Assembly: GCA_009783365.1 (NCBI GenBank)
Contig: WRHG01000119.1
Coordinates: 1 to 6,101 of the forward strand
Length of the DNA stretch: 6,101 nucleotides
Origin: Clostridia bacterium
Lineage (GTDB): Bacteria > Bacillota_A > Clostridia > Christensenellales > Aristaeellaceae
Reading direction: 5' to 3'
A program made the position numbers and the translations under genes. The stretch's first letter is position 1. Each line of letters opens with the position of its first letter. Below, piece after piece: positions 5,715-6,101 of the stretch. The notes beneath the pieces were generated by a model. That model ran no database searches and was not told the DNA's origin. It worked only from the letters and a program-made list of their open reading frames with translations.

Positions 5715-5720
5715 GGGAGG
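5715..5720 (+). promoter_or_regulatory. Ribosome-binding site of the FAD oxidoreductase gene
   Basis: GGGAGG ends 7 bases before ATG 5728, an ideal spacing. It overlaps the perfect 10-base palindrome CTCCCGGGAG at 5710-5719. A palindrome without a loop cannot form a hairpin by itself, but it could be an operator or simply chance. Confidence 0.7.
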
Positions 5721-5727
5721 CGATACC

Positions 5728-6101
5728 ATGATAATCCATCATACAGTTGATCTCTGCGTCGTCGGCGGGGGGATGGCCGGGCTGTGCGCTGCCGTGGCGG
5801 CGGCGCGGCATGGGGCGAGCGTCGTGCTCATGCAGGACAGGCCCGTGCTGGGCGGCAACGCCTCGAGCGAGATCCGCATGTGGATCTGCGGGGCGCACGG
5901 AAGAAATATGCGCGAAACGGGCCTCCTCGAGGAGATTGAGCTGGAGAACCTGCGCCGCAACCCCGGGCCGAACTACTCCATCTGGGACAGCGTGCTGTAC
6001 GAGAAGGCGCGCTTCCAGGAAAATTTGGTGCTGCTGCTCAACTGTGCCTGCCTGAACGCCGAAATGGACGGCAGCCGCATTGCCGTCGTCAGGGGTTGGC
6101 A
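5728..6101 (+). CDS. FAD-dependent oxidoreductase, N-terminal part (3' partial)
   Basis: This open frame of 124 codons has no stop before the window ends. It starts with a Rossmann dinucleotide-binding fold: VDLCVVGGGMAGLCAAVAAARHG (7-29), containing Gly13-x-Gly15-x-x-Gly18. The second strand VVLMQDRP (32-39) then supplies Asp37 for the FAD ribose. The next block, VLGGNASSEIRMWICGAHG (40-58), and the later RETGLLEEIELENLRRNPG and IWDSVLYEKARFQ stretches are what I recognise from the FAD_oxidored-type proteins found near carbohydrate-utilisation genes in anaerobic bacteria. In characterised and predicted members it is usually about 450-700 residues and cytoplasmic; the substrate is unknown. 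The start is fixed by the strong GGGAGG site, and the gene probably has its own promoter after the terminator. It may head a new operon outside the window. The family assignment is confident; the reaction is not. Confidence 0.85.
   Translation, partial: MIIHHTVDLCVVGGGMAGLCAAVAAARHGASVVLMQDRPVLGGNASSEIRMWICGAHGRNMRETGLLEEIELENLRRNPGPNYSIWDSVLYEKARFQENLVLLLNCACLNAEMDGSRIAVVRGW

Noticed and set aside
5289..5729. Open frame on the - strand (146 codons)
   Set aside because: It runs through the terminator hairpin and opposite the Big_2 domain. The Ser/Pro-rich product has no motif, so it is a shadow.
1..6101. CRISPR array, tRNA or rRNA gene, insertion sequence, toxin-antitoxin or phage integration module
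   Set aside because: Scanning by eye found no spaced repeats, no tRNA-like cloverleaf with a TTCGAnTC arm, no transposase or recombinase motif and no terminal inverted repeats.

Overview
The window reads entirely on the + strand. It looks like a mosaic: several bacterial DNA segments of different composition are joined inside coding sequence. No transposase, integrase, tRNA, inverted terminal repeat or attachment site is visible at the joins. This points first to a chimeric contig (metagenome misassembly, amplification or template-switch chimera, or an artificially built sequence). Genuine illegitimate recombination remains possible.

Segment A (1 to about 3395) has low to moderate GC. It is a tightly packed sugar-catabolism operon: the end of an L-fucose isomerase-like ketol isomerase, a class II (zinc) fructose-bisphosphate/tagatose-bisphosphate-type aldolase, an FGGY carbohydrate kinase, and the N-terminal 60% or so of an L-sorbose-1-phosphate reductase-like dehydrogenase. 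Together they suggest isomerise, phosphorylate and cleave, with a side dehydrogenase. The protein style suggests Spirochaetota (Treponema-like) or Bacillota, but this is impression, not proof.

Segment B (about 3395 to 3628) is a fragment of about 78 codons from the interior of a gamma-glutamyltransferase. Segment C (about 3629 to about 4990) is GC-rich and proteobacterial in style. It holds the C-terminal part of a dUTPase, an intact dCMP deaminase and the N-terminal half of a DUF457/YdjM-type membrane metal-dependent hydrolase. dUTPase and dCMP deaminase are a logical pair, since both make dUMP for dTTP synthesis. Because A, B and C are joined in frame, positions 2711-3835 read as one 374-residue three-part ORF that matches no single family.

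Segment D (about 5000 to 6101) begins at a (GGC)n tract with a change of reading frame. It contains the C-terminal part of an unrecognised protein ending in a bacterial Ig-like (Big_2) domain, a strong intrinsic terminator, a plausible sigma-70-type promoter with a good ribosome-binding site, and the start of an FAD-dependent oxidoreductase that runs off the window. It may come from a third organism.

The individual genes belong to known families. The unusual feature is the chain of coding-to-coding joins, which should be verified with reads before any biological meaning is assigned.
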